Source of the DNA: Mycolicibacter engbaekii
GTDB lineage: Bacteria > Actinomycetota > Actinomycetes > Mycobacteriales > Mycobacteriaceae
Length of the DNA: 64,000 nucleotides
Direction: 5' to 3'
Assembly: GCF_002101585.1 (NCBI RefSeq)
Contig: NZ_LQOT01000018.1
Span: forward strand, 24,898-88,897
The notes below the pieces were generated by a model. That model saw nothing but the letters and a program-made list of their open reading frames with translations, ran no database searches and was not told the DNA's origin. Shown one piece after another: positions 51,497 through 58,847 of this stretch. A program made the position numbers and the translations under genes. The stretch's first letter is position 1. Each line of letters begins with the position of its first letter.

Positions 51497-52324
51497 GTGA
51501 CCTCGTCCACGCTGTTCACCGACGCCATGGCCTTGGAGCCGATCGCCAATCACCACGGCGACGATGTCGCGGTGTTCGCCGGCGCGCTCAACGAACACTG
51601 GACCATCGGCCCCAAGGTGCACGGCGGAGCGATGCTGGCGTTGTGTGCCAAGGCCGCGCGCACCGCGCACGGCGGGGGACTGCAGCCCGTTGCGGTGTCC
51701 GCCAGCTATCTGTGGGCCCCCGACCCCGGTCCGATGCAGTTGGTGGCGACGATTCGCAAGCGCGGCCGCCGCGTCAGCCTCGTCGACGTCGAGCTCAACC
51801 AGGGGGAGCGCACCGCGGTGCGCGCGGTCATCACACTCGGCGAGCCGGAACACGAGGCGCCGCCGCTGCTGTCGTTCAATCCGGTGGTGCCGCTGATGAC
51901 ACCGGAGCCGCCGCCCGGGCTGCAGCCGATCGGTCCCGGGCACCCGATGGAGCACATCGTGCACCTGGCCCACGGCTGCGATATCCGCCCGGCGCTGACC
52001 ACGCTGGGCCCACGCTCCGACGGCGGCCCGCCGGTGATCGAGATGTGGGTGCGGCCCAAGGGCACCGCGCCCGATGTGCTGTTCGCACTGCTGTGCGGGG
52101 ACGTGTCGGCGCCGGTGACCTACGCCGTCGATCGCACCGGATGGGCGCCCACCGTGCAGCTGACGGCCTACCTGCGGGCGGTCCCGGCCGACGGGTGGTT
52201 GCGGGTGATCTGCAGCTGCGTGCAGATCGGTCAGGACTGGTTCGACGAGGACCACACCGTGGTGGACTGCAAGGGCCGAATTGTGGTGCAGTCGCGTCAG
52301 CTGGCGATGGTGCCCGCGCGGTAG
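51497..52324 (+). CDS. Thioesterase-superfamily (TesB-like hotdog) protein (Rv0499-like)
   Basis: A 275-residue protein with a double-hotdog, acyl-CoA thioesterase-like layout. WTIGPKVHGGAMLALCAKAAR in the first half resembles the substrate-binding helix region of TesB relatives, and the second half repeats the fold (PTVQLTAYLRAVPADGWLRV). A specific catalytic triad cannot be assigned. GGGAGG precedes the GTG at 51497. It ends just before a tandem repeat and the proC gene. Confidence 0.8.
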   Translation: MTSSTLFTDAMALEPIANHHGDDVAVFAGALNEHWTIGPKVHGGAMLALCAKAARTAHGGGLQPVAVSASYLWAPDPGPMQLVATIRKRGRRVSLVDVELNQGERTAVRAVITLGEPEHEAPPLLSFNPVVPLMTPEPPPGLQPIGPGHPMEHIVHLAHGCDIRPALTTLGPRSDGGPPVIEMWVRPKGTAPDVLFALLCGDVSAPVTYAVDRTGWAPTVQLTAYLRAVPADGWLRVICSCVQIGQDWFDEDHTVVDCKGRIVVQSRQLAMVPAR

Positions 52325-52328
52325 CGCC

Positions 52329-52441
52329 CCGCTTGCGATCGCGGGCGACCCGCCGCGCTCGGCTCCGCCGCGCTTGCGATCGCCCGGGTTTGTTGCGGGC
52401 GACCCGCCGCGCTCGGCTCCGCCGCGCTTGCGATCGCCCGG
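52329..52441. repeat. Direct repeat between the Rv0499-like gene and proC
   Basis: A 47-bp unit beginning GCGGGCGACCCGCCGCGC and ending GCGATCGCCCGG occurs at 52341-52387 and 52395-52441, period 54. A partial unit end (GCTTGCGATCGC) precedes at 52331. The repeat fills most of the intergenic gap and starts 5 nt after a stop codon. Confidence 0.9.
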
Positions 52442-52458
52442 TCTGACATGCTGTCGCC

Positions 52459-53316
52459 ATGGCCAGAATCGCGATCATCGGTGGCGGCAACATGGGCGAG
52501 GCAATGCTGGCGGGTCTGCTGGCCGCCGGTCGCCCGGTCAAGGACCTGGTGGTCGCCGAACGCTACGGCGAGCGGGCCCGGCAGCTGGCGGAGAAGTACT
52601 CGGTGTTGGTGACCTCGGTCGCCGACGCGGTGGAGAACGCCGCCATCGTGATCGTCGCGGTGAAGCCGCAGGACGTCGACTCCGTGGTCGAGGAGTACGC
52701 CAAGAACGTCACCGCCGCGTCCGGGGACAGCGCCGAGCAGGTGCTCGTCACGCTTGTGGCCGGTCTCACCACGGGATACGTGGAATCCAAGCTGCCTGCC
52801 GGCGCCGCGGTGGTGCGGGTGATGCCCAACACCCCGGTGAAGGTCGGTGTCGGGGCCAGTGCGCTGGCCAAGGGGCGGTTCCCCACCAACGAACAGGTCG
52901 AAGAGGTGGCCGCCCTGTTCGAGTGCGTGGGGACGGTGGCGATCGTTCCGGAAGAGCAGATGGACGCGGTGACCGCGGTGTCGGGTTCGGGCCCGGCCTA
53001 CTTCTTCTTGATGGTCGAGGCGTTGGTCGACGCCGGAGTCGCGGCCGGGCTGAGCCGGCAGGCGGCCACCGACCTGGCCGTGCAGACGATGGCAGGAAGC
53101 GCGCAGATGCTTCTGGAGGAGCGTGGTGCCGACGGGCAGTCGGGTGGGGGCTCAGACACCACCCCGGCGCACCTGAGAGCGATGGTGACTTCGCCTGGGG
53201 GGACCACGGCGGCGGCGCTGCGGGAGCTCGAGGCCGGTGGCCTGCGGACCTCGGTGGATCGGGCGGTTCAGGCCGCAAAAACACGCTCTGAGCAGCTAAG
53301 AATTACATCAGAGTAA
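52459..53316 (+). CDS. proC: Pyrroline-5-carboxylate reductase
   Basis: A 285-residue enzyme reducing pyrroline-5-carboxylate to proline with NAD(P)H. IAIIGGGNMGEAML is the Rossmann loop, VKPQDV and VRVMPNTPVKVG the middle motifs, and AVSGSGPAYFFLMVEAL with SPGGTTAAALRELE the C-terminal signature of ProC. Complete and normal. The ATG at 52459 has no visible ribosome binding site. Three small genes follow on the same strand, as in H37Rv. Confidence 0.96.
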   Translation: MARIAIIGGGNMGEAMLAGLLAAGRPVKDLVVAERYGERARQLAEKYSVLVTSVADAVENAAIVIVAVKPQDVDSVVEEYAKNVTAASGDSAEQVLVTLVAGLTTGYVESKLPAGAAVVRVMPNTPVKVGVGASALAKGRFPTNEQVEEVAALFECVGTVAIVPEEQMDAVTAVSGSGPAYFFLMVEALVDAGVAAGLSRQAATDLAVQTMAGSAQMLLEERGADGQSGGGSDTTPAHLRAMVTSPGGTTAAALRELEAGGLRTSVDRAVQAAKTRSEQLRITSE

Positions 53317-53373
53317 TTCACTTATTTTTCACATATTGGCTCTCACTAGTCGCAGGAACCCCATCCGTCCCGC

Positions 53374-53379
53374 TATTCT
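53374..53379 (+). promoter_or_regulatory. -10 box upstream of the Rv0500A-like gene
   Basis: TATTCT in an AT-rich gap after proC fits a -10 box and predicts a leader of about 70 nt to ATG 53455. No clear -35 is seen. Confidence 0.35.
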
Positions 53380-53454
53380 CCTCTTGTCTGTGCGTGTGGG
53401 TGCAGCGGAGGGGAAGCCGCTGGGACTGCACGTGCCTGATTGAAATGGGTAACG

Positions 53455-53709
53455 ATGACGTCTGCGAACGGGCCTTCGGCACGTGACTCGGCTGGCAGGG
53501 CGGCACGCGATGCCGGCTCTGCGGAGTCGGGTCGAACACAGTTCCTGACCGTGGCCGAGGTGGCCGCGTTGATGCGGGTCAGCAAGATGACGGTGTACCG
53601 CCTGGTGCACAACGGCGAGCTGCCCGCGGTACGGGTGGGACGGTCTTTCCGGGTGCACGCCAAGGCAGTGCACGACCTGCTGGAGACCTCCTTCTTCGAC
53701 GCGGGCTAA
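53455..53709 (+). CDS. MerR/excisionase-type small DNA-binding protein (Rv0500A-like)
   Basis: An 84-residue protein whose C-terminal 55 residues form an excisionase/BldC-like winged HTH (LTVAEVAALMRVSKMTVYRL, then LPAVRVGRSFRVHAKAV). The N-terminus is Ser/Ala-rich and variable. ATG 53455 matches the start I recall for Rv0500A (MTS.NGPSARD). Despite the family name it is a core regulator here, without integrase or phage genes nearby. BldC-like proteins bind DNA repeats cooperatively in actinobacteria. Confidence 0.9.
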   Translation: MTSANGPSARDSAGRAARDAGSAESGRTQFLTVAEVAALMRVSKMTVYRLVHNGELPAVRVGRSFRVHAKAVHDLLETSFFDAG

Positions 53710-53732
53710 GCACCGGTCGACACGTAAGCGCC

Positions 53733-53764
53733 CCCCGGGCGTCGCCGTGCGGCGACGCCCGGGG
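53733..53764 (+). terminator. Strong GC-rich hairpin terminator after the Rv0500A-like gene
   Basis: CCCCGGGCGTCGCC and GGCGACGCCCGGGG form a perfect 14-bp stem with a GTGC loop, 24 nt after the stop codon. No T-tract follows, as is common for mycobacterial terminators. Confidence 0.75.
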
Positions 53765-53822
53765 TCGGCTGTCTTGGTGGTCGCGGTCGGGTGCGGTTTT
53801 CCGGTACGCGCCTGCCTACGGG

Positions 53823-53828
53823 TAAAGT
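53823..53828 (+). promoter_or_regulatory. -10 box upstream of the bS22 gene
   Basis: TAAAGT fits the TANNNT consensus and follows the hairpin terminator, predicting a leader of about 60 nt before ATG 53894, with GGAG at 53887-53890 as ribosome binding site. Confidence 0.4.
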
Positions 53829-53893
53829 AACCGGGTCGATCAAGTTCAGCAGCGCCAACACGGCGGCGCGGGCAGAAGCAGATAGCGGAGTTC

Positions 53894-53995
53894 ATGGGTT
53901 CAGTCATCAAGAAGCGGCGCAAGCGCATGTCGAAGAAGAAGCACCGCAAGCTGCTTCGCCGTACTCGCGTCCAGCGCAGAAAACTCGGTAAGTAA
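53894..53995 (+). CDS. Small ribosomal protein bS22 (Rv0500B-like)
   Basis: A 33-residue, extremely basic protein ([19 protein letters not shown] and on, ending RRKLGK). This is the actinobacterial small ribosomal protein with the AURKAIP1/COX24-like core, reported from mycobacterial ribosome structures as bS22 of the 30S subunit. More than half of its residues are Lys or Arg. It has its own promoter candidate and a GGAG site. Too short for routine ORF calls but highly conserved in mycobacteria at this position. Confidence 0.93.
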
Positions 53996-54064
53996 CCCGC
54001 CCAGGCCCGTCCCGGCCGCTGCAAGTGGCACCGATCGCCGGTATTGCTTTTGCGGCGCGGCCGT

Positions 54065-54070
54065 TAGGCT
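54065..54070 (+). promoter_or_regulatory. -10 box for leaderless start of the Rv0501-like gene
   Basis: TAGGCT ends 6 nt before GTG 54077. The same hexamer and spacing occur before the DUF2516 gene at 2828. Confidence 0.5.
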
Positions 54071-54076
54071 GACGGG

Positions 54077-55192
54077 GTGGACGAGGCCGGACCCCCGAGC
54101 GACGGCACGCGCAGCGACACCAGGCATTACCCCAAGGTTGTGTTGGTGACCGGCGCGTGCCGATTTCTGGGTGGGTTTCTCACCGCACGGCTCACGCAGA
54201 ACCCGTTGATCAACCGGGTGATCGCGGTGGATGCGGTCATGCCCAGCAAGGACATGCTGCGCCGGATGGGGCGCGCTGAGTTCGTCCGCGCTGACATCCG
54301 TAACCCCTTTATCGCCAAGGTGATCCGAAACAGCGACGTCGACACCGTCGTGCACGCCGCGGCTGCGTCGTACGTGCCGAGGTCTGGCGGTGGAGCGGCG
54401 CTCAAAGAGCTCAACGTGATGGGCGCGATGCAGTTGTTCGCCGCCTGCCAGAAGGCGCCCTCGGTGCGGCGGGTGGTGCTCAAGTCGACCTCGGAGGTCT
54501 ACGGGTCGTGTTCGCGCGACCCGGTGATGTTCTCCGAGGACACCCAGAGCCGCCGCCCGCCGACGCAGGGGTTCCCCCGCGACAGCGTCGACATCGAGGG
54601 CTACGCCCGCGGTCTGGGCCGGCGCCGGCCCGACATCGCCGTCACCATCCTGCGGATGGCCAACATGATCGGTCCGGCCATGGACACCGCGTTGTCGCGT
54701 TACCTTGCCGGCCCGCTGGTTCCGATGGTGGTCGGCCGCGACGCGCGCCTGCAGCTGCTGCACGAGCAGGACGCCCTGGGCGCCCTGGAGCGGGCCACCA
54801 CGGCGGGCAAGGCCGGCACCTTCAACGTCGGGGCCGACGGCATCATCATGATGTCGCAGGCGATCCGCCGGTCGGGCCGCGTCCCGGTTCCGCTGCCCGG
54901 TGTCGGACTGTGGGTCATGGATTCGCTGCGCCGGGCCAACAATTACAGCGAGATCAACCGGGAACAGCTGGATTATCTGAGCTTCGGTCGGGTGATGGAC
55001 ACGACTAGAATGCGAACCGAACTCGGGTACAGCACCAAGTGGACCACCGCCGAGGCGTTCGACGACTACGTGCGGGGCCGTGGACTGAACCCGATCGTCG
55101 ACCCCAAGTGGGTCCGTTCGGTGGAGCGCCGAACAGTAAGCGCAGCGCAGCGCGTGGGGGATATCGGCTTGAGCAGGGTGCGGGGAGGTTAG
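54077..55192 (+). CDS. NAD-dependent epimerase/dehydratase-like protein (Rv0501/GalE2-like)
   Basis: A 371-residue extended-SDR-fold protein annotated galE2 in H37Rv. The nucleotide loop reads TGACRFLGGFL, with Arg where the central Gly of GxxGxxG is expected. The active-site region DSVDIEGYARGLGRR lacks a clean YxxxK. I recall the same features in Rv0501, so the deviation is a property of the orthologue group and not a recent loss. Real epimerase activity is doubtful; a structural or binding role in the envelope-related operon with the Rv0502-like acyltransferase is possible. Confidence 0.85.
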   Translation: MDEAGPPSDGTRSDTRHYPKVVLVTGACRFLGGFLTARLTQNPLINRVIAVDAVMPSKDMLRRMGRAEFVRADIRNPFIAKVIRNSDVDTVVHAAAASYVPRSGGGAALKELNVMGAMQLFAACQKAPSVRRVVLKSTSEVYGSCSRDPVMFSEDTQSRRPPTQGFPRDSVDIEGYARGLGRRRPDIAVTILRMANMIGPAMDTALSRYLAGPLVPMVVGRDARLQLLHEQDALGALERATTAGKAGTFNVGADGIIMMSQAIRRSGRVPVPLPGVGLWVMDSLRRANNYSEINREQLDYLSFGRVMDTTRMRTELGYSTKWTTAEAFDDYVRGRGLNPIVDPKWVRSVERRTVSAAQRVGDIGLSRVRGG

Positions 55193-55194
55193 CA

Positions 55195-56214
55195 ATGGCT
55201 GATGATGTGAAGGCGAAAGTCATTCCGCTGCATAAGCGTTCGAGTTCGGTGCGCCGGCACCCCTCGGCGCTGGCCGCGGAGAACGCCTCAGCCGGCCAGG
55301 TTGCCGCCGTGGTGCGTGAGCTCGACGAGCGGCGCGCGGCCGGAGCCTCCGGTGCCGCCGCACCCACTCCCAACGATTTCGCCCGCCGGGTGGCCGCGGT
55401 CGCGGGTTTTCTGCGGGAGCGGATCACGGGCGACTACCAGGTCGACGAGTTCGGCTTCGACCCGCACTTCAACGAGGCAGTCATGCTGCCGGTGCTGCGG
55501 TTTTTCTTCAACGACTGGTTCCGGGTCGAGGTCAGCGGTGTGGAGAACCTGCCGGTCGCCGGGCCCGCACTGTTGGTGGCCAACCACGCCGGGGTGTTGC
55601 CGATGGATGCGCTGATGCTCTCGGTGGCCGTGCACGACCATCACCCCGACCATCGGAATCTGCGGATGCTCGCCGCCGACCTGGTGTTCGACCTGCCGAT
55701 GATCGGCCCGACCGCACGCAAGGCCGGCCACACCATGGCCTGCACCGCCGACGCCAACCGGTTGCTGGGGTCCGGCGAGCTGACCGCGGTCTTCCCGGAG
55801 GGTTACAAGGGCCTGGGTAAACGCTTCAAAGATCGCTACAAGCTGCAGCGGTTCGGCCGCGGCGGCTTCGTCTCGGCAGCGCTGCGCACCAAGGCGCCCA
55901 TCGTGCCGTGCTCGATCGTCGGCTCCGAGGAGATCTACCCGATGATCGGCGACGTCAAGCTGCTGGCGCGGCTGCTCGGCGTGCCCTATTTCCCCATCAC
56001 GCCGCTGTTTCCGCTGGCCGGCCCCGCCGGGTTGGTGCCGATGCCGTCCAAGTGGCACATCGCCTTCGGCGAGCCGATCCCCACCAGCCATTACGAGGCC
56101 GGTGCCGCCGACGACCCGATGGTCACCTTCGATCTGACCGATCAGGTGCGCGAGACCATCCAGCAGACGCTCTACCGGCAGCTGGCCGGCCGCCGCAACA
56201 TGTTCTTCGGCTAG
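55195..56214 (+). CDS. Lysophospholipid-acyltransferase-like protein (Rv0502-like)
   Basis: A 339-residue protein with an LPLAT (PlsC-type) domain at about 105-320. The His motif is NHAGVLPMD, the form with extended spacing seen in DAGAT-like acyltransferases, and FPEGYKG is the second acyl-acceptor motif. The N-terminal 90 residues are polar and possibly disordered. ATG 55195 follows GGGGAGG and starts 2 nt after the upstream stop. It probably acylates a glycerol or envelope lipid; acceptor unknown. In H37Rv cmaA2 follows, but here the next gene is the dehydratase only 15 bp away, on the other strand. Confidence 0.88.
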   Translation: MADDVKAKVIPLHKRSSSVRRHPSALAAENASAGQVAAVVRELDERRAAGASGAAAPTPNDFARRVAAVAGFLRERITGDYQVDEFGFDPHFNEAVMLPVLRFFFNDWFRVEVSGVENLPVAGPALLVANHAGVLPMDALMLSVAVHDHHPDHRNLRMLAADLVFDLPMIGPTARKAGHTMACTADANRLLGSGELTAVFPEGYKGLGKRFKDRYKLQRFGRGGFVSAALRTKAPIVPCSIVGSEEIYPMIGDVKLLARLLGVPYFPITPLFPLAGPAGLVPMPSKWHIAFGEPIPTSHYEAGAADDPMVTFDLTDQVRETIQQTLYRQLAGRRNMFFG

Positions 56215-56229
56215 ACCGGCTGCCAGCGA

Positions 56230-56754
56230 CTACTTCTGCTTGTGGCGGTCGCGCATCGCCTCGAGCGCCGCGATGGTCGCCGCCTCGGTCTCGGGGTCCT
56301 GATTGACCGACTCGCCGAGCATGGTGACCACACTGGTCACCACCGGCTCGCCGTTGGCATCGCTGATCTCGCTGCGGACCTCACTGACCACCGTGCCGTG
56401 CGACTCGATCACCGAGTCCAGATAGGTGTCGAAATACAGCTTGTCGCCGGCCATGATCGGCCGGTGGAAGGTGAACTTCTGGTCGCGGTGCAGCACCCGA
56501 GCGATGTTGATCGGGATGTCGAACTTCTCGAAGATCTCCAGCTGCACCTGACGTCCGGCGACCGCCAGGAACGTCAGCGACGCCACCAGGCCGGGATGTC
56601 CCGCCTCGGCAGCGGCGGCCTCGTCGAAATGGGCCGGGTGATCGTCTTTGACCGAGCGGGCGAACTCCCGGATTTTCTCCCGGCCGACCTCGAAATAGTC
56701 CGGGAATCGGTAGTGCGTACCGATGACTCCCTGCGATTCGGTGTGTACTGACAT
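56230..56754 (-). CDS. HadA-like hotdog dehydratase subunit (Rv0504c-like)
   Basis: A 174-residue protein of the FAS1-like/MaoC N-terminal hotdog family, similar to HadA, which forms heterodimeric beta-hydroxyacyl-ACP dehydratases in mycolic acid elongation. [34 protein letters not shown] and [20 protein letters not shown] match the non-catalytic HadA type; the catalytic Asp-His pair typical of HadB is not evident. GAGGGG precedes the ATG. A partner HadB is not in the window. The C-terminal tail is charged and ends KQK. Confidence 0.87.
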   Translation of the reverse strand: MSVHTESQGVIGTHYRFPDYFEVGREKIREFARSVKDDHPAHFDEAAAAEAGHPGLVASLTFLAVAGRQVQLEIFEKFDIPINIARVLHRDQKFTFHRPIMAGDKLYFDTYLDSVIESHGTVVSEVRSEISDANGEPVVTSVVTMLGESVNQDPETEAATIAALEAMRDRHKQK

Positions 56755-56821
56755 GCCGGTTTACCCCTCCGCTCGCCGTGGTGTTCGGCGGCGGAAGCCT
56801 ATCAGCGACCAGCTCAGCCTC

Positions 56822-56989
56822 GCTCGTTCCGGTCCTCGCGCGCTTCGCAGGCTCAGCCGCGCTCGTTCCGGTCCTCGCGCGCTTCGCAGGCTCAGCCGCG
56901 CTCGTTCCGGTGCGCCACGGTGTCTGATGCGGGCGACCGGTCCTCGCGCGCTTCGCAGGCTCAGCCGCGCTCGTTCCGGTGCGCCACGG
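56822..56989. repeat. Tandem 39-bp repeats and related units at the 3' end of serB1
   Basis: A 39-bp unit (starting GCTCGTTCCGGTCCTCGC) is repeated exactly at 56822-56860 and 56861-56899. A 21-bp version (starting GCTCGTTCCGGTGCGCCA) occurs at 56900-56920 and again at 56969-56989. The last copy encodes the C-terminus of SerB1, so the array looks like repeated duplication of a gene end. Confidence 0.9.
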
Positions 56990-57848
56990 CTGCCGCCAGG
57001 GCCCCGCCGACGGCCCCCAGGGCCAGCGCCGAGGGCACGCCGATTCGCGCCGCCCGCCGCGCGGTGCGGAAGTCGCGGATCTCCCACCCGCGCTTGCGGG
57101 CCATCTCGCGCAACGCCGCATCGGGGTTGATCGCCACCGCCGTGCCCACCAGCGAGAGCATCGGCACATCGTTGAAGCTGTCGGAGTAGGCCGTGCATCG
57201 CCGCAGGTTGAGCCCCTCCCGGATCGCCAGCGACCGCACGGCGTGCGCCTTGCCCGGACCATGCAGGATCTCGCCGACCAGCCGGCCGGTGAACACCCCG
57301 TCCACCGACTCGGCGACGGTGCCCAGCGCGCCGGTCAGGCCGAGCCGGCGGGCGATGGTCTCGGCCAGCTCGTAGGGGGTCGCGGTGACCAGCCAGACCT
57401 GCTGGCCGGCGTCGAGGTGCATCTGCGCCAGCTCCCGGGTGCCCGGCCAGATCTTGTCGGCGATGATCTCGTCGTAGATCTGCTCACCCAGATCGACCAG
57501 CTCCGACACCGGCCGCCCTTCGATGAACGCCAGGGCTTTGCGCCGGCCGGCCGCGACATCGTCGCTGTTCTCCTTGCCGGTGAGCTGAAACTTCGCCTGG
57601 GCGTAGACGATGCCGATGACATCGCGGTAGGTGAAGTAGTTGCGGGCCGCCAGACCACGTCCGAAGTGCACCATCGAGGAGCCCTGCACCAGGGTGTTGT
57701 CCACGTCGAAGAACGCCGCGGCGGTCAGGTCGACCGGTGGTGGTGTGCCGGTGTCGGCCATACCGGCAAGCGCCCGTTCCGCGCTGGCGTCATAGGTCAG
57801 CGATGTCACCTCGGTTGCGGATTCATGTTCGGGGCCCGGTGTCGCCAT
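56961..57848 (-). CDS. serB1: HAD-superfamily phosphoserine phosphatase-like protein SerB1
   Basis: A 295-residue HAD subfamily IB hydrolase. The nucleophile Asp is in [13 protein letters not shown], the Thr motif in [12 protein letters not shown] and the acidic loop in [12 protein letters not shown], so catalysis is intact. It ends in a hydrophobic helix ([19 protein letters not shown]), so it may associate with the membrane. Annotated serB1 in H37Rv, but true phosphoserine specificity is not established for this group. GGAAGGAG precedes ATG 57848; a longer frame to 58001 would overlap the SnoaL-like gene. The last codons are part of the tandem repeat. Confidence 0.9.
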   Translation of the reverse strand: MATPGPEHESATEVTSLTYDASAERALAGMADTGTPPPVDLTAAAFFDVDNTLVQGSSMVHFGRGLAARNYFTYRDVIGIVYAQAKFQLTGKENSDDVAAGRRKALAFIEGRPVSELVDLGEQIYDEIIADKIWPGTRELAQMHLDAGQQVWLVTATPYELAETIARRLGLTGALGTVAESVDGVFTGRLVGEILHGPGKAHAVRSLAIREGLNLRRCTAYSDSFNDVPMLSLVGTAVAINPDAALREMARKRGWEIRDFRTARRAARIGVPSALALGAVGGALAAAVAHRNERG

Positions 57849-57900
57849 CACCTGACTCCTTCCGCAGCTGTGAGGGCCGGTGCTCCGGCCGTTCTCAACC

Positions 57901-58356
57901 CTATCCGGCCCCACCGCCGATGACCCGCAGGTGATCGCGCAGATCACCTTTGAGGTCGAACATCGAGTAGTCCCGGAAACTGAACCGCCAGACGCCGTCA
58001 ACGCGTTCGAAGCTGTCGTGGTAGCGGCCGGGGGCGATCACCTGCAACGCGACATCGTCGGTCTGCTGCAGCACGGTGTAGTAGGAGCGGCAGGTCGCGG
58101 TGCCGGCGACGCCGTCGATGTCGAGGATCGGGTTGGTGATCACGTGTTTGGTACGCGGCGTGCCGTCGGCGTGGATCACCACGATCCCGCGCCACAGTTC
58201 CAGGATCCCGGCGCTGTCCATGACGACGGTGCCCTGCGGGTCGGCTTTGATCCGGGCGTGGGCGAACAGCCCCGCGGCGCCGTCCAGGTCGCCGGAGTCC
58301 ATCAGCTCCGCATAGCGGTAGAGCAGGTTCGTGATCGACACGGCGCTGGAAGTCAT
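57901..58356 (-). CDS. SnoaL/NTF2-like protein
   Basis: A 151-residue protein of the NTF2/SnoaL superfamily: an N-terminal helix ([21 protein letters not shown]), a cone-shaped sheet and a typical mid-region [12 protein letters not shown]. Members include polyketide cyclases, ring-hydroxylating beta-type proteins and limonene epoxide hydrolase-like enzymes. No specific activity can be assigned. It occupies the place where H37Rv has mmpS2-mmpL2, and is upstream of serB1 on the same strand. Confidence 0.82.
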   Translation of the reverse strand: MTSSAVSITNLLYRYAELMDSGDLDGAAGLFAHARIKADPQGTVVMDSAGILELWRGIVVIHADGTPRTKHVITNPILDIDGVAGTATCRSYYTVLQQTDDVALQVIAPGRYHDSFERVDGVWRFSFRDYSMFDLKGDLRDHLRVIGGGAG

Positions 58357-58508
58357 GGCTCGCCCTTGTCCGCCCGAGGGTCCCGAGATGAGATGGTGCC
58401 GGCCGGTGGCCGGTCACACCGTAATCAATTCGCGGCGCCCCGTCGCGGCAATCCGGCCAACCCGGTGGCCGCAGATCAGGCCGGGGGTGCTGCTGCGACA
58501 CTGAGACC

Positions 58509-58784
58509 ATGGCCCGCCACCAGGTACAGCTGCTGACCCGCGAGGGCTGCCCGGTCTGCGTGCAGGTACACGCCCAACTGACGCGGCTGGCCGACGAACT
58601 CGGATTCGACCTGCAAGCCGTCGACGTCGACGCCGCCGCGGCGGCCGGCGACAGCGGTCTGCGGGCGGAATTCGGCGACCGGCTGCCGGTGGTGCTGCTC
58701 GACGGAAACGAGCACAGTTACTGGGAAGTCGATGAGCCGCGTTTGCGCGCCGATTTGGCCGAATTTGGTAGGCCAGCGCTTTAG
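58509..58784 (+). CDS. Glutaredoxin-like thiol-disulfide protein (Rv0508-like)
   Basis: A 91-residue thioredoxin-fold protein with the redox motif CPVC in LLTREGCPVCVQVHAQL and a cis-Pro in DRLPVVLLDG. DUF836/glutaredoxin-like proteins of this size lack the glutathione-binding residues, and mycobacteria use mycothiol instead, so a mycoredoxin-like role is possible. It precedes hemA and its TAG stop overlaps a possible -10 box (TAGCCT) of the heme operon. Confidence 0.88.
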   Translation: MARHQVQLLTREGCPVCVQVHAQLTRLADELGFDLQAVDVDAAAAAGDSGLRAEFGDRLPVVLLDGNEHSYWEVDEPRLRADLAEFGRPAL

Positions 58785-58788
58785 CCTC

Positions 58789-58813
58789 TACCGTGGAGTG
58801 AAGTTTGTTCACT
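58789..58813 (+). promoter_or_regulatory. Promoter and inverted-repeat operator upstream of hemA
   Basis: TACCGT at 58789-58794 fits a -10 box. AGTGAA-GTTTG-TTCACT at 58797-58813 is a perfect inverted repeat at the expected transcription start, 34 nt before GTG 58848. This is a classical repressor-site position for the heme operon. The 5-nt spacer does not fit Rex or CRP sites. Confidence 0.45.
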
Positions 58814-58847
58814 GGTGACAGCAAGGAGCGGACCAGGTGATATTGCC

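Noticed and set aside
53455..53709. Prophage excisionase
   Set aside because: The fold is excisionase-like, but no integrase, attachment site or phage gene is near, and the position is conserved in mycobacteria, so it is a core regulator.
56822..56989. CRISPR array
   Set aside because: Units are contiguous tandem duplications without unique spacers, and there are no cas genes.
56381..57262. Reverse-strand ORF with repeated [13 protein letters not shown] peptide
   Set aside because: It crosses two real genes (HadA-like and serB1) in another frame, and its repeats come only from the DNA array.
58797..58813. Rex or CRP site upstream of hemA
   Set aside because: Half-sites resemble GTGAA/TTCAC, but the spacer length is 5 nt, against 4 for Rex, and it does not fit TGTGA-N6-TCACA for CRP.
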